Made by a program: the position numbers and the translations under genes. From assembly GCF_006494715.1 (NCBI RefSeq), contig NZ_CP041151.1:3286001-3350000 (forward strand): a stretch of DNA of 64,000 nt, given 5' to 3'. Positions 53,312-64,000 of the stretch are shown piece by piece. The notes under the pieces are model-generated. The model worked only from the letters and a program-made list of their open reading frames with translations. It was not told where the DNA came from and searched no databases. Source of the stretch: Shewanella sp. SNU WT4 (GTDB taxonomy: Bacteria > Pseudomonadota > Gammaproteobacteria > Enterobacterales > Shewanellaceae). Position 1 is the first letter of the stretch. Each line of letters starts with the position of its first letter.

Positions 53312-55936
53312 TTACGCTAGGCGTTCAGTGATCCAAGACATAGCTTGAATCAATGCTTGGTCAAGGTTCTGTGGTTCACTACCACCAGCCTGAGCCATAT
53401 CTGGACGACCACCGCCTTTACCGCCTACTTGCGCAGCAACTAAGGCAACTAATTCACCGGCTTTAACTTTTGAAGTTAAATCATTAGTAACACCAGCGAT
53501 TAAATTAACCTTGCTCTCATTAGCGACAGCGAGCAGCACGATACCTGAATGCATTTTTTGCTTAAGCTCATCTTGCATTCCGCGCAGCGCGCCAGCTTCA
53601 ACGCCATCAAGCTTCTTAACTAGCACTTTGATACCATTAACGTTAACAGCTTCAGTCACTAAGTCAGCACTTGCTGCAGCCGCTAATTTATCTTTTAGCT
53701 GGGCGTTTTCTTTCTCGATTTGCTTAAACTTTTCAAGCTGAGCTTTAAGTTTTGCAACCAGAGAATGGCTATCGGCTTTTAATAAGGCAGCGGCAGCGGC
53801 TAACTCAGCTTCTTCGCGAGCAACATAATCCATAGCGGCAGCGCCAGTCACAGCTTCGATGCGACGCACACCAGCGGCAATACCACTTTCAGAAGTAATT
53901 TTGAATAAGCCTATATCACCAGTGCGGCCCACATGGGTACCACCACACAGCTCAATAGAGAAATCCCCCATAGTTACAACGCGAACATTGCTGTCATACT
54001 TTTCACCAAAGAGAGCCATAGCGCCCTTGGCTTTAGCCGCTTCAATATCCATGGTTGCGGTCTGTAACTCATGGTTATTGCGAATTTGGGTATTTACTAA
54101 TACTTCAACTTCTTGCAACTGCGCATGAGTGACGCCTTCAAAATGGGCGAAGTCAAAACGTAAACGCTCAGGGTCCACTAACGAACCTTTTTGAGTAACA
54201 TGAGTACCTAACACTTGACGCAAAGCGGCGTGCATTAAGTGAGTGACTGAGTGATTAAGTTCAGTGCGTTGACGTAAGCTGTTATCAACTATGGCTTCAA
54301 GGCTATCACCTAAGCTAATAGTGCCAGTCGCAAGCACACCTTGATGACCAAAGGCTTGACCAAATTTCTGGGTATCAGTCACAGTGAATAAGGCTGACGC
54401 TGATTTCAGTTCGCCTTTATCACCTACTTGACCGCCAGACTCTGCGTAAAAAGGAGTGTTCTCAAGAACAACTACTGCTTCGGTGCCAGCGTCAACGCTG
54501 TTTACTGCAGCGCCAGCCACATAAAGGCCAGTCACTACTGATTTAGCGGTTAATTGCTCATAACCACAAAACTCTGTGTGGGTATCAATTTTAAGGGCTG
54601 CGTTGTAGTCAGCGCTAAATTGTCCCGCAGCTTGCGCGCGGCGGCGCTGCTCGGCCATAGCGGCTTCAAAACCGGCTTCATCAACAGTAATATCACGCTC
54701 ACGGCAGACATCAGCAGTTAAATCCACTGGGAAGCCATAAGTGTCATATAACTTAAAGACAGTTTCGCCATCTAAGGTTTTGCCATCCAGCGCTTCCAAA
54801 GCTTGATCTAAAATACCTAAACCACGCTCTAAAGTACGACCAAACTGCTCTTCTTCGGCCTTTAAGGCTTTTTCAACGATCTCTTGGTTGGCAGCCATTA
54901 ATTGAGCAGCATCGCCCATAGCTTCAATCAAGGTTGGCACTAAACGATAGAAGAACACATCTGACGCACCCAGCTTATTACCATGACGTACAGCGCGGCG
55001 AATAATGCGGCGCAGGACATAACCACGGCCTTCGTTTGATGGCATAACGCCATCAGCCACTAAGAAAGCGCATGAACGAATATGGTCAGCAATCACTCGC
55101 AGTGATGGGTTGTTAATATCATCAGAACCAATGATCTCAGCCGCTTTATGAATTAACTTCTGGAAGATATCAATTTCATAGTTAGAGTGTACGCCTTGCA
55201 TAATGGCGGCAATACGCTCAAGACCCATACCAGTATCTACTGACGGCTTTGGCAGTAAATCCATGGTGCCATCAGACTGGCGGTTATACTGCATGAATAC
55301 AATATTCCAGATCTCAATATAACGATCGCCATCTTCTTCTGGAGTGCCTGGACGACCGCCCCAGTGGTGTTCGCCATGATCATAGAAAATTTCAGTACAT
55401 GGACCACATGGACCGGTATCACCCATTTGCCAGAAGTTATCTGAAGCGTATGCTGCACCTTTATTATCGCCAATACGAATAATATTTTCGGCAGGTACAC
55501 CAATTTCATTCAACCAAATGCCATAGGCTTCATCATCGGTTTCATAAATGGTGACGCACAATTTTTCTTTCGGTAATTTCAGTTCTTCAGTTAAAAATGA
55601 CCAAGCAAATCGGATTGCATCTTGCTTAAAATAGTCACCAAAACTGAAGTTACCCAGCATTTCAAAAAAAGTATGGTGACGGGCGGTATAACCAACATTG
55701 TCTAAGTCGTTATGTTTACCACCAGCACGGACACAACGCTGAGAGGATGTCGCGCGATTATAGCTACGCTTTTCCATGCCCAAAAATAGGTCTTTAAACT
55801 GGTTCATCCCTGCATTGGTAAAAAGCAAGGTCGGATCGTTGCCTGGCACCAGCGAACTGCTGTCGACTATCTGGTGACCATGTTTGCCGAAAAATGCTAA
55901 AAAAGCGCTTCTTAGCTCTGCAGTGGTTTGATACAT
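53312..55936 (-). CDS. alaS: Alanyl-tRNA synthetase
   Basis: Charges tRNA-Ala, with an editing domain for mischarged Ser and Gly. From the ATG at 55934-55936 the product is 874 residues, the typical length. It begins [21 protein letters not shown] and has the class II motif region [19 protein letters not shown]. The editing site shows [11 protein letters not shown] and [12 protein letters not shown]-terminal coiled coil and oligomerisation domain follow ([19 protein letters not shown]). The frame is open 36 codons further up, but without homology; AGGAAG precedes the chosen ATG. Confidence 0.97.
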   Translation of the reverse strand: MYQTTAELRSAFLAFFGKHGHQIVDSSSLVPGNDPTLLFTNAGMNQFKDLFLGMEKRSYNRATSSQRCVRAGGKHNDLDNVGYTARHHTFFEMLGNFSFGDYFKQDAIRFAWSFLTEELKLPKEKLCVTIYETDDEAYGIWLNEIGVPAENIIRIGDNKGAAYASDNFWQMGDTGPCGPCTEIFYDHGEHHWGGRPGTPEEDGDRYIEIWNIVFMQYNRQSDGTMDLLPKPSVDTGMGLERIAAIMQGVHSNYEIDIFQKLIHKAAEIIGSDDINNPSLRVIADHIRSCAFLVADGVMPSNEGRGYVLRRIIRRAVRHGNKLGASDVFFYRLVPTLIEAMGDAAQLMAANQEIVEKALKAEEEQFGRTLERGLGILDQALEALDGKTLDGETVFKLYDTYGFPVDLTADVCRERDITVDEAGFEAAMAEQRRRAQAAGQFSADYNAALKIDTHTEFCGYEQLTAKSVVTGLYVAGAAVNSVDAGTEAVVVLENTPFYAESGGQVGDKGELKSASALFTVTDTQKFGQAFGHQGVLATGTISLGDSLEAIVDNSLRQRTELNHSVTHLMHAALRQVLGTHVTQKGSLVDPERLRFDFAHFEGVTHAQLQEVEVLVNTQIRNNHELQTATMDIEAAKAKGAMALFGEKYDSNVRVVTMGDFSIELCGGTHVGRTGDIGLFKITSESGIAAGVRRIEAVTGAAAMDYVAREEAELAAAAALLKADSHSLVAKLKAQLEKFKQIEKENAQLKDKLAAAASADLVTEAVNVNGIKVLVKKLDGVEAGALRGMQDELKQKMHSGIVLLAVANESKVNLIAGVTNDLTSKVKAGELVALVAAQVGGKGGGRPDMAQAGGSEPQNLDQALIQAMSWITERLA

Positions 55937-56408
55937 GAAATCTTCCTGAATTGGATACACTAAAATTTGGCTAACTGGTGTAAGCACTAGCCTATGATAT
56001 TGCGCAGCATTATATACCCAAGCATAGATAAGTTGCGAGTCCATGATGTTCTAATCGCTAGCATCACTAAATTTTCCTGTCGCTTAGGTAGGTTATGGAA
56101 TTGATACCTATCTAATGCCGTCTGCAAACGTACATTAATATCATCTCTCAGTGATGATTATCGGTCGATTGGAATGAGCGTTATGCAAGTGATTATGCTG
56201 TGCTTATCAAGCTTTAATAAGCATTAGATGAGATGGTGCAGATACAAAAATGCCCAAGCTTTGCAGATTGGGCATAATAAAAGATTGGAGCTAACTTACG
56301 ACCTACACAAGGATTTTTTAGATAGCTATTAACACAACCATTAGCTAAGTGATTAGTTCGCCGATTTACTCACACACTCTCAAACTTAGTTTTCAGAGCA
56401 TCATGGCG
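55937..56408. other. Intergenic region between alaS and recX
   Basis: 472 bp with the recX terminator (56243-56275) and the upstream region of alaS. No small gene is seen with a ribosome site, and no tRNA or repeat. Confidence 0.6.
56243..56275 (-). terminator. Terminator after recX
   Basis: An 8-bp stem ATGCCCAA / TTGGGCAT (56250-56257 with 56268-56275), followed on the minus strand by TTTTGTATC. Confidence 0.75.
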
Positions 56409-56861
56409 TTAATCAAAATCTGAGTCATTGACACTAAGCGCGTAAGAGACTTGGTCATAACTGAAACCTTGAGATAATAAATAACGAGTTCGCTTAGCTT
56501 TCTCTTTAGGATCAAGCACTTCTGCTTCACCATATTTACGCGCAGCTTTAGCTTTCGCGAGCTCATACCAATCACAATCGGCATCATCAATACTCTGAGC
56601 GATTAATGATTTGGCTATGCCTTTTTGAAACATGGCTTGTTGAATGCGTATTGGCCCATGGCCTTTATTGATGTGGCTTCTCACTAGAGCGCTGGCAAAG
56701 CGCTCATCATCAAGATAACCACTATCAAGAAATTGACCTATGACACTGGCTATTACTTCAGCACTAAAATCTTTACCAGCTAACTTATCTGCGACTTCTT
56801 TACAAGAATGATCGCGCCGCGCCAGCATGGCTAACAGCGCATTTTTTGCTTCAGCAAACAT
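56409..56861 (-). CDS. recX: Regulatory protein RecX
   Basis: Binds RecA filaments and limits strand exchange. The 150-residue helical protein contains LLAMLARRDHSCKEVADKL, YLDDERFASALVRSHINKGHGP and ATRKY-like KAARKYG, all family features. The frame begins at a GTG (56879) that overlaps the end of recA, or at an ATG (56861) two bases after it; neither has a strong ribosome site, and the ATG is preferred. It is co-transcribed with recA. Confidence 0.9.
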   Translation of the reverse strand: MFAEAKNALLAMLARRDHSCKEVADKLAGKDFSAEVIASVIGQFLDSGYLDDERFASALVRSHINKGHGPIRIQQAMFQKGIAKSLIAQSIDDADCDWYELAKAKAARKYGEAEVLDPKEKAKRTRYLLSQGFSYDQVSYALSVNDSDFD

Positions 56862-56865
56862 TCTA

Positions 56866-57924
56866 TTAGAACACTTCACCCGTTTCTAAATCGATATTTT
56901 CATCGCCGCCAGCACTTGGTACGCCATCAGTCTTGGTTAATAACAAGGTGCGCAGTTGCGATTCAATTTCGGCGGCAATGGCTGGGTTTTCTTTCAAATA
57001 CTTACCCGCGTTAGCGCGGCCTTGACCAATTTTGTCACCTTTATAGCTATACCAAGCACCTGATTTTTCGACCAGTTTATGGGCAACACCTAAGTCAACT
57101 AACTCACCAGTACGGTTGATACCTTGACCATAAAGGATTTGGAATTCAGCTTGTTTAAATGGTGCAGCGATTTTATTTTTAACCACTTTAACGCGAGTTT
57201 CGTTACCAACAACTTCATCACCATCTTTGATGGCGCCTGTGCGGCGAATATCAAGACGAACTGAGGCATAAAACTTAAGCGCATTACCACCCGTAGTAGT
57301 TTCTGGGTTACCAAACATAACACCAATTTTCATACGAATTTGGTTAATGAATATAAGTAATGTGTTTGACTGCTTTAAGTTACCCGCAAGTTTACGCATA
57401 GCTTGGCTCATCATACGAGCGGCTAAACCCATGTGTGAATCACCAATTTCGCCTTCAATTTCAGCTTTTGGGGTTAATGCTGCCACTGAGTCAACAACGA
57501 TGACATCAACTGCACCACTGCGAGTTAAAGCATCACAAATTTCTAGGGCTTGCTCACCGGTATCAGGCTGTGAACACAGTAAGTTATCAATATCTACGCC
57601 CAGTTTTTTGGCATAAATTGGGTCAAGTGCATGCTCAGCATCAATAAATGCACAGACTTTACCTTCGCGCTGCGCTGCAGCAATAACTTCTAACGTCAGC
57701 GTGGTTTTACCTGAAGATTCAGGTCCATAAATTTCAACAATACGGCCCATAGGTAAGCCGCCAGCACCTAAGGCAACGTCTAATGATAATGAACCCGTTG
57801 AGATAGTTTCCACATCCATAGAGCGATCTTCGCCCAGTCTCATGATTGAGCCTTTGCCAAATTGCTTTTCAATTTGACTCAACACGGCACTGAGTGCTTT
57901 CTCTTTGTTTGGATCTATCTTCAT
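56866..57924 (-). CDS. recA: Recombinase RecA
   Basis: Forms filaments on single-stranded DNA, performs strand exchange and triggers LexA cleavage. The 352-residue protein has the Walker A loop [10 protein letters not shown] near residue 66, the Walker [20 protein letters not shown], and loop 2 [21 protein letters not shown]. The start at 57922-57924 ([12 protein letters not shown]) has GAGGGA six bases upstream; the frame is open eight codons further. A LexA box lies about 95 bp upstream. Confidence 0.98.
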   Translation of the reverse strand: MKIDPNKEKALSAVLSQIEKQFGKGSIMRLGEDRSMDVETISTGSLSLDVALGAGGLPMGRIVEIYGPESSGKTTLTLEVIAAAQREGKVCAFIDAEHALDPIYAKKLGVDIDNLLCSQPDTGEQALEICDALTRSGAVDVIVVDSVAALTPKAEIEGEIGDSHMGLAARMMSQAMRKLAGNLKQSNTLLIFINQIRMKIGVMFGNPETTTGGNALKFYASVRLDIRRTGAIKDGDEVVGNETRVKVVKNKIAAPFKQAEFQILYGQGINRTGELVDLGVAHKLVEKSGAWYSYKGDKIGQGRANAGKYLKENPAIAAEIESQLRTLLLTKTDGVPSAGGDENIDLETGEVF

Positions 57925-58017
57925 TGTGTATCCCTCGTTATTGGCCACGCTGTGCCAAGTAAGTCATCTAGGTACTAAACGCGTATTATGTCACGCGCCG
58001 TTTAATTAGGCTTAGTA

Positions 58018-58037
58018 TACTGTACAGTCATACAGTA
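58018..58037 (-). promoter_or_regulatory. LexA (SOS) box upstream of recA
   Basis: On the minus strand TACTGTATGACTGTACAGTA keeps the consensus CTGT-N8-ACAG exactly, with symmetric TA flanks. It explains SOS induction of recA-recX. Confidence 0.9.
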
Positions 58038-58194
58038 TCAAGCCCTGTTTCATAAAATTTTTTAGCACAAGACTTAACTCTACTTACGAAGAAAGTTAAA
58101 GCGCTGTGCATCATTCACCCTCAAAGCTTGCTAAAATCGACAAAAATTCAGGCCTCAGGTCTGACTCCACCTGACTCAAGATGAAGTTTGCAAA

Positions 58195-60777
58195 ATGACT
58201 ATGGTTAACGCTGAACTGGAAAAGCACACCCCTATGATGCGTCAATACTTGACGCTCAAAGCCGCCCATCCTGACATGCTATTGTTTTATCGCATGGGTG
58301 ATTTTTATGAACTTTTTTATGATGATGCCAAAAATGCATCGGAATTATTAGGTATTTCATTAACGGCGCGGGGCAAAAGCGGTGGTGATCCTATTCCTAT
58401 GGCGGGTATCCCCTACCATGCGGTTGAAGGTTATCTGGCAAAATTAGTTCATCAAGGTGAATCTGTTGCTATCTGTGAGCAGATAGGCGATCCCGCGACC
58501 AGTAAAGGCCCTGTTGAGCGCAAAGTGGTAAGAATTGTTACCCCAGGCACCTTAACCGATGAGGCATTATTGCAAGAGCGCCAGGACAATTTACTCGCCG
58601 CCATTTATGAAGGCAAACAAGGCTTTGGTTACGCCACCTTAGATGTTGCCTCTGGTCGTTTTTGTATTATTGAGCTTGATAGCAATGAGGCGCTCGAAGC
58701 CGAATTACAGCGCACCCATCCAGTTGAATTGCTATATAACGAAGATTTCTCGCAAGTTAATATCATAGATAACGTCAAAGGACGTAGACGTCGCCCCGAG
58801 TGGGAGTTTGACTATGACACTTGTATTCAAAGCCTGTTAAATCAATTTGGCACAAAGGATTTGCACGGGTTTGGCATTACCGATGCGCGCTTATCGCTTC
58901 AAGCGGCGGGCTGCTTGATGCAATACGTTAAAGACACCCAGCGCACCGCCCTGCCCCATATTAATGCTATTACTAAGATGAATCCTAACGACAGCATTAT
59001 TCTTGATGCTGCCACCCGTCGTAATCTTGAACTGACCATTAGCCTTGCCGGTCACAGAGAGCATACGCTGGCATGGATTTTAGATAATACCGCTACTCCT
59101 ATGGGCAGTCGGATGTTACAGCGCTGGATCCATCAACCGCTTACCCATCAAGACAATATTCGCTCACGCCATCAAGCTGTTGGTGAGCTGCTAGATACCG
59201 GCTTAAGCCATGACCTGCGCAGCCCATTACAAGTCCTTGGTGATATTGAACGTATTTTGGCTCGAGTAGCACTGCGCACTGCTCGCCCGCGCGATCTTGC
59301 TCGTCTCAGACAAGCTTTAGCTATTTTGCCAGAATTGCAGCAATTACTGAGTTGCGCTAAGGCTCCGCACTTACAGCGTTTACGTTCACTATTAGGGGAA
59401 TTCCCTGCTGAGCTTGAATTACTGTCGCGCGCAATTGTTGATAATCCACCTGTACTTATTCGCGATGGCGGCGTTATTCGTGACGGTTATCATGCAGAGC
59501 TTGATGAATGGCGTCAATTAAGCACTGGGGCTACCGATTATTTAGAGCAACTTGAAATTCGCGAGAAAGCCAATACCGGTATTTCGACCTTAAAAGTCGG
59601 CTACAACCGCGTTCATGGTTATTATATTGAGGTGAGCCGCTTACAATCTGGGCAAGTGCCATTAAGCTACCAGCGCCGTCAAACCCTTAAGAATACCGAG
59701 CGCTATATCACCCCAGAGCTTAAAGAATATGAAGAGAAAGTGCTTTCAAGCCAAGGCCGCGCCTTAACCCTTGAAAAGCAATTATGGGAAGCCTTATTTG
59801 ACCAATTGCTACCGCAATTACACTTATTGCAAGATTCGGCGTTAGCATCAGCACAATTAGACGTGTTGGCAAACTTTGCCGAGCGCGCTGAAACCCTGAA
59901 CTATTGCTGCCCAGTATTAAGCGATGAGTTAGGCATACATATTGAGGCAGGTCGACACCCTGTAGTTGAGCGCGTCAGTAAAGATCCTTTCATTGCCAAC
60001 CCAGTGCAATTAAACGAGCAGCGGCGCATGCTGATTGTCACAGGCCCCAATATGGGCGGTAAGTCCACTTACATGCGCCAAACAGCCCTCATTACCTTGA
60101 TGGCTCACATAGGTAGCTTTGTACCAGCGCAAAGTGCCACTATTGGCCCAATTGATCGCATTTTTACCCGCATCGGCGCGCAGGACGACCTAGCCTCAGG
60201 CCGCTCAACCTTTATGGTGGAGATGACAGAAACTGCCAATATTTTACATAATGCCACTAAAAATTCTTTGGTATTAATGGATGAAATTGGCCGCGGAACC
60301 TCAACTTACGACGGCCTATCCCTCGCCTGGTCAGCAGCTGATTATTTGGCGAAAAAGCTTGGTTCAATGACGTTATTTGCCACTCACTACTTTGAATTAA
60401 CTGCGCTGCCAGAGCAACTTGCGCAGGTGAAAAATGTGCATTTAGATGCCATAGAACATGGCGACACCATAGCTTTTATGCACGCAGTACAAGAAGGCGC
60501 GGCCAGCAAAAGTTATGGCTTACAAGTCGCTGCCTTAGCTGGTGTGCCGCAAAGCGTTATTCGCGCTGCAAGCCTTAAATTAAAAGAGTTGGAGCAGCAG
60601 GATCATCATAAGGAGCCTAACTCATTAAGCCCTGCAACTAATTTAAGCCTAGAGCAGTTACAAAAAATCAATGATATCGAGCAAATTGAAAACTATTTAG
60701 CCGCACTTGATCCTGATAGTTTATCGCCGCGCCAAGCGCTAGCAAAACTCTACGAGCTTAAAGCGCTAATGGCTTAA
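58195..60777 (+). CDS. mutS: DNA mismatch repair protein MutS
   Basis: Recognises mismatches and starts repair with MutL. The 860-residue protein has the mismatch-contact motif [11 protein letters not shown] (near residue 34, with the Phe-x-Glu type pair), the connector and core domains. The ATPase domain has Walker [14 protein letters not shown] near residue 615 and Walker [21 protein letters not shown]. The ATG at 58195 or 58201 may be used. It is divergent from recA. Confidence 0.97.
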   Translation: MTMVNAELEKHTPMMRQYLTLKAAHPDMLLFYRMGDFYELFYDDAKNASELLGISLTARGKSGGDPIPMAGIPYHAVEGYLAKLVHQGESVAICEQIGDPATSKGPVERKVVRIVTPGTLTDEALLQERQDNLLAAIYEGKQGFGYATLDVASGRFCIIELDSNEALEAELQRTHPVELLYNEDFSQVNIIDNVKGRRRRPEWEFDYDTCIQSLLNQFGTKDLHGFGITDARLSLQAAGCLMQYVKDTQRTALPHINAITKMNPNDSIILDAATRRNLELTISLAGHREHTLAWILDNTATPMGSRMLQRWIHQPLTHQDNIRSRHQAVGELLDTGLSHDLRSPLQVLGDIERILARVALRTARPRDLARLRQALAILPELQQLLSCAKAPHLQRLRSLLGEFPAELELLSRAIVDNPPVLIRDGGVIRDGYHAELDEWRQLSTGATDYLEQLEIREKANTGISTLKVGYNRVHGYYIEVSRLQSGQVPLSYQRRQTLKNTERYITPELKEYEEKVLSSQGRALTLEKQLWEALFDQLLPQLHLLQDSALASAQLDVLANFAERAETLNYCCPVLSDELGIHIEAGRHPVVERVSKDPFIANPVQLNEQRRMLIVTGPNMGGKSTYMRQTALITLMAHIGSFVPAQSATIGPIDRIFTRIGAQDDLASGRSTFMVEMTETANILHNATKNSLVLMDEIGRGTSTYDGLSLAWSAADYLAKKLGSMTLFATHYFELTALPEQLAQVKNVHLDAIEHGDTIAFMHAVQEGAASKSYGLQVAALAGVPQSVIRAASLKLKELEQQDHHKEPNSLSPATNLSLEQLQKINDIEQIENYLAALDPDSLSPRQALAKLYELKALMA

Positions 60778-60833
60778 TGCTTTGGCATTGACGATACTAT
60801 CGACATAATCGCTGTGTTATTAATCGTCACGAA

Positions 60834-60870
60834 TAAAAAAACCAGTCAACATTATGACTGGTTTTTTATT
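60834..60870. terminator. Bidirectional terminator between mutS and rpoS
   Basis: A stem around ACCAGTCA / TGACTGGT (60841-60848 with 60855-60862), extended by A-run/T-run pairing, lies between the converging mutS and rpoS genes. Confidence 0.88.
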
Positions 60871-61020
60871 AGCTACAGGCTAGGTTTTACACACTACTTT
60901 TACTTCGCAATAGTTTTTAATTTTCGTAGAACAGATAACTTAGTCTAAAAACAATTTCTTGCATGTCAGGTTGTTATTCAAGCATTTTTATAAGAGTTAA
61001 TTCCAATTTCCTATCCGTGT

Positions 61021-61998
61021 TTAAAAGCTTTCTCTAAAGATGGTCTCAACCGACAATCCTTGACTACTCAACAGTTCTTTTAAACGCTTTAAGGCTTCAA
61101 CTTGAATTTGACGGACCCGCTCACGGGTTAAACCAATTTCAGCACCCACATCTTCAAGAGTGGAAGGTTCATAGCCAAGTAAACCAAAGCGGCGCGCAAG
61201 TACTTCTCTTTGCTTACTATTAAGTTCATTCAGCCAATCGACCACAGAATGACGCATATCTTCATCTTGCACTTGGTAATCTGGGCCGACGCGATCATCA
61301 TCGGCTAACACATCAAGCAGAGCTTTTTCGTTATCACCGCCTAAGGGCGTATCGACTGAAGTAATTTTTTCATTGAGCTTGAGCATGCGACTAACATCAC
61401 CACTATCAAGATTAAGCTTAGCGGCAATATCTTCAGCGGTCGGTTCATGGTCAAGTTTATGAGCTAATTCACGCGCTGTACGTAAGTAGACGTTTAATTC
61501 TTTAACCACATGAATAGGTAAGCGAATTGCACGCGTTTGATTCATGATGGCACGCTCAATCGTCTGCCTAATCCACCAAGTGGCATAGGTTGAGAATCTA
61601 AAACCGCGTTCTGGATCAAATTTTTCAACAGCGCGAATTAAGCCTAAGTTACCTTCTTCGATTAAATCGAGTAACGCTAAACCACGATTATTATAACGAC
61701 GGGCGATTTTAACCACTAAGCGTAGATTGCTTTCAATCATACGATTACGCGATTTTTGACAACCTTTAAGAGATTTGCGTGAAAAGTACACTTCTTCTTC
61801 CGCAGTTAATAACGGCGAGAAACCTATTTCACTAAGATAGAGTTGTGTTGCATCTAGATTTTTTTGCAGGTCTTCCTGCACTTGATTATCAATTTCTTCC
61901 GTATGTTCTCTAGATGTAGCCTCAAATGCTTCTTCGGCCATCTCTAGAGTCACATCTACAAGCTCGTCTGCGCTAACAGTATTATTAATACGGCTCAT
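61021..61998 (-). CDS. rpoS: RNA polymerase sigma factor RpoS
   Basis: Stationary-phase and general-stress sigma factor. The 325-residue protein has regions 1.2 to 4.2: [20 protein letters not shown], the region 2 block [17 protein letters not shown]...[22 protein letters not shown], and region 4.2 with [19 protein letters not shown]. Length and N-terminus fit RpoS rather than RpoD or RpoH. It is downstream of nlpD; in relatives the main rpoS promoter lies inside nlpD. Confidence 0.97.
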   Translation of the reverse strand: MSRINNTVSADELVDVTLEMAEEAFEATSREHTEEIDNQVQEDLQKNLDATQLYLSEIGFSPLLTAEEEVYFSRKSLKGCQKSRNRMIESNLRLVVKIARRYNNRGLALLDLIEEGNLGLIRAVEKFDPERGFRFSTYATWWIRQTIERAIMNQTRAIRLPIHVVKELNVYLRTARELAHKLDHEPTAEDIAAKLNLDSGDVSRMLKLNEKITSVDTPLGGDNEKALLDVLADDDRVGPDYQVQDEDMRHSVVDWLNELNSKQREVLARRFGLLGYEPSTLEDVGAEIGLTRERVRQIQVEALKRLKELLSSQGLSVETIFRESF

Positions 61999-62081
61999 AT
62001 TATAGCTCCCTAACCTGACATGTAATTACATAACTACTGCACTTGTTTTTCCTCCGCTGCCAAATTGGCGTCTAAACTAAA

Positions 62082-63017
62082 TTAGTGTTTAGGTAAAAAT
62101 TTCAGTGGGTCTACTGAGGCACCATGGTAACGAATTTCAAAATGTAACATTACCGAATTAGTGTCTGTACTGCCCATTTTTGCGACCGCTTGCCCAGCCT
62201 GCACCGGCTGTTTTTCTTTCACTAGGATACTGTCTGCGTGAGCATAAGCACTCAAGTAGTCATCGCTATGTTTGATAATCACTAAGTTGCCATAGCCTCT
62301 CAATGCATTACCCGCATAAACCACTCTTCCAGCTGCTGCTGCGCCAATCACATCGCCTCTATTTCCAGCGATTTTAATCCCTTTATTTCCCTGCTCGGTA
62401 GCAGAAAACCGACCAATTAAGCGACCTTTCACAGGCCAATTCCAACGACTCACTGCTGACGGCACAGTCAGATCGGGTCTGTTGACATCTCGGTTAACAC
62501 TTTGTTGAGCAGTTGTAACAGAATAAGTGGGCGAGGCACTTGACGCAAGCACTTTCTTTGTGGTTGGAGCAGAATTATTAACTGAAGCTGAATTGGCAGC
62601 AAGCTTATGATTTTTATCATTACTCAGGTTATTTTGCGCAGCTTTGCTATCAGTCTTTTGACTGACGACTGATTTATTAACCGTTGAATTAGTCGCAAGT
62701 TTATTGTTTGAAGTGCTTGATTTTTTGACACTTGTTCTTAATCTAAGCTGCTGACCAGGATAAATTATATAAGGGCTATGTAATTTATTTAATTTTGCTA
62801 GGTCAGCAAAATCAGTCCCGGCTCCCCAAGCAATAGAATACAAGGTATCGCCTTTTTTAACTGTGTAGTTCTTACCAGCAATTGAACCCTTTTGATGCAA
62901 TCGATTTTTATCATGTGACAAGCTAACCACAGGTGCAGGCTTGTGTGACTGTAAGCTACAGCCAGAAATCAATATGCTCAATAGTAAGCCAATGCCATAA
63001 GCCCTCACATTTAACAA
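62082..63017 (-). CDS. nlpD: Murein hydrolase activator NlpD (lipoprotein)
   Basis: Outer-membrane lipoprotein that activates amidase AmiC at division. The 311-residue precursor has the lipobox LISGC (Cys 20), a LysM domain near residues 50-95 (YTVKKGDTLYSIAWG, YIIYPGQQLRLR), a Ser/Asn/Lys-rich linker, and a degenerate LytM/M23 domain. The first zinc ligand region reads GIKIAGNRGDVI without the H-x3-D motif, while YAHAD and LHFEIR remain, so it should be inactive as a peptidase, as in E. coli. The start is a TTG with AAGGA upstream. Confidence 0.93.
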   Translation of the reverse strand: MLNVRAYGIGLLLSILISGCSLQSHKPAPVVSLSHDKNRLHQKGSIAGKNYTVKKGDTLYSIAWGAGTDFADLAKLNKLHSPYIIYPGQQLRLRTSVKKSSTSNNKLATNSTVNKSVVSQKTDSKAAQNNLSNDKNHKLAANSASVNNSAPTTKKVLASSASPTYSVTTAQQSVNRDVNRPDLTVPSAVSRWNWPVKGRLIGRFSATEQGNKGIKIAGNRGDVIGAAAAGRVVYAGNALRGYGNLVIIKHSDDYLSAYAHADSILVKEKQPVQAGQAVAKMGSTDTNSVMLHFEIRYHGASVDPLKFLPKH

Positions 63018-63109
63018 AACAATATTATCCTTTTAATCGTTATCGCTATGATTGTCATAGCGCGTAGTGCAAGTCGTTGTTCTAGTTATAACCGTGGCAC
63101 TAGAAGCAC

Positions 63110-63745
63110 TTATGCCAACGAACCTGCAACTAAGGGCACAAACTTAACAGCTTCGATACGTTGCTGCACAAAACCTTCAGCAGTGCGCCGAATTAACAAT
63201 AAATGTTGCTCATCCTTGCCTATTGGCAGCAATAAACGGCCATTGAGTGCAAGTTGCGCCAATAATGCCTCAGGAATAACTGCCGCTGCCGCGGTAACCA
63301 TAATGGCATCAAAGGGACCACGATTAGCCCAACCTTGCCAACCGTCACCATATTTAAAAGCAACATTATGTAGATTTAAGCGTTTAAGCCTTTGTCTTGC
63401 TTGGATTTGTAAGCTTTTTATCCGCTCAACAGTAAAGAGCTTCGGCACTAAAGAGGCTAAGATCGCGGCTTGATAACCTGAACCTGTACCAATTTCTAAC
63501 ACGGTTTGCGGATTTTCATGCAGCAAAATCTCAGTCATTCGCGCCACAGTATAAGGCTGAGATATGGTTTGCCCCTGACCAATCGGCAAGGCGGTATTAT
63601 CAAAGGCGCGACTCACCAGGGCGGGGTCGACAAACCAATCTCTTGGCGTGCTCGCAACGGCTTTTAACACCTGAGGATTTTGGATCCCTGCCTGCTTGAG
63701 TTTTGTGGCTAAATGCTGAGCCGCCGCAAGCGACACTGGCTTCAT
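63110..63745 (-). CDS. pcm: Protein-L-isoaspartate O-methyltransferase
   Basis: Repairs isoaspartyl damage in proteins using SAM. The 211-residue protein has the SAM motif [16 protein letters not shown] near residue 76 and post-motif blocks [17 protein letters not shown] and [19 protein letters not shown]. It starts at the ATG overlapping the surE stop by 4 bp (63742-63745), so surE and pcm are translationally coupled. A frame extension to 63760 is not needed. Confidence 0.96.
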   Translation of the reverse strand: MKPVSLAAAQHLATKLKQAGIQNPQVLKAVASTPRDWFVDPALVSRAFDNTALPIGQGQTISQPYTVARMTEILLHENPQTVLEIGTGSGYQAAILASLVPKLFTVERIKSLQIQARQRLKRLNLHNVAFKYGDGWQGWANRGPFDAIMVTAAAAVIPEALLAQLALNGRLLLPIGKDEQHLLLIRRTAEGFVQQRIEAVKFVPLVAGSLA

Positions 63746-64000
63746 AATGCTTGCACCCAATCGTTAAGTGATGACAGTTGCTGATACGCAGTTAAATCCA
63801 CTGTGAGTGGTGTAATAGATACATAGCCTTGATTAATCGCATCAAAATCAGTGCCTTCACCAGCATCTTGCACTGCACCAGGTGGGCCTAGCCAAAAAAT
63901 TGGCCGCCCAGCGGGATCTGTGGTTGCCACTATCCCCTCTGCTTTATGGCGAGCGCCTAATCTGGTGACTTTAATGCCTTTAATTTGATCTAATGGCAAA
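63742..64000 (-). CDS. surE: 5'/3'-nucleotidase SurE (C-terminal part; 5' end outside window)
   Basis: Stationary-phase survival phosphatase acting on nucleoside monophosphates. Only about the last 86 residues are in the window. They show [40 protein letters not shown] and [16 protein letters not shown], which match the SurE C-terminus. It is the first visible gene of the surE-pcm-nlpD-rpoS block. Confidence 0.92.
   Translation of the reverse strand, partial: LPLDQIKGIKVTRLGARHKAEGIVATTDPAGRPIFWLGPPGAVQDAGEGTDFDAINQGYVSITPLTVDLTAYQQLSSLNDWVQAL

Overview
This is a chromosomal window from a marine-type gammaproteobacterium, most probably Shewanella. The evidence is gene order and content: uppS-frr-pyrH-tsf-rpsB, map-glnD-dapD, yqcA-truC-yqcC...syd-queF, csrA-lysC-alaS-recX-recA with mutS-rpoS-nlpD-pcm-surE, and an [FeFe]-hydrogenase cluster with its maturases. 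Most of the window is ordinary core genome. The accessory parts are one IS110/IS1111-type insertion sequence and possibly the hydrogenase operon.

Layout. 1-4.1 kb (minus strand): translation and envelope genes, with an S2-type leader RNA before rpsB and an attenuator-like hairpin between rpsB and tsf. 4.1-8.4 kb (plus): map, glnD, dapD. 8.5-18.5 kb: yqcA-truC-yqcC, then an expanded interval before syd-queF. That interval holds two conserved hypothetical genes, a 1.4 kb non-coding stretch and several small genes. The non-coding stretch encodes two tandem CsrB-type RNAs on the minus strand, each ending in an intrinsic terminator and each with an upstream UvrY/GacA-type palindrome. E. coli csrB lies in the same yqcC-syd interval. 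18.7-23.7 kb: RNA methyltransferase, a small DUF3545 gene, YfaZ-like protein, GNAT and mgtE. 23.9-24.4 kb: two tandem, related, apparently undescribed small RNAs on the plus strand.

24.5-30.3 kb is a phosphate-response block: pstS, phoR, phoB and a porin. Pho-box-like repeats with 11-bp spacing lie before pstS, phoB and the porin; the insertion sequence sits between phoB and the porin gene. 30.5-33.6 kb: rdgC and a SulP transporter. 34.0-40.7 kb: hydA-hydB-cytochrome b-hydG-hydX-hydE-hydF, a periplasmic [FeFe] hydrogenase with the full maturation set. 40.8-50.1 kb: purE-purK, a GGDEF protein, a lytic transglycosylase, a lipoprotein, gshA, an M16 peptidase and yqaA. 50.3-51.4 kb: a minus-strand array of ten tRNA genes (eight Arg-ACG, two Ser-GCU) directly downstream of csrA. 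51.7-64 kb: csrA, lysC, alaS, recX, recA (with a LexA box), mutS, rpoS, nlpD, pcm and the end of surE.

How the parts connect: CsrA (51.8 kb) and its two sponge RNAs (11.7-12.8 kb) are both present, so the window carries most of one post-transcriptional circuit. PhoBR, pstS and the porin look like one regulon. RpoS, RecA and MutS cover stress and DNA repair. The hydrogenase genes form a self-contained anaerobic hydrogen module. The observations most worth follow-up are the tandem small RNAs at 23.9-24.4 kb, the paired CsrB RNAs, the Pho-box porin and the amplified tRNA-Arg array.
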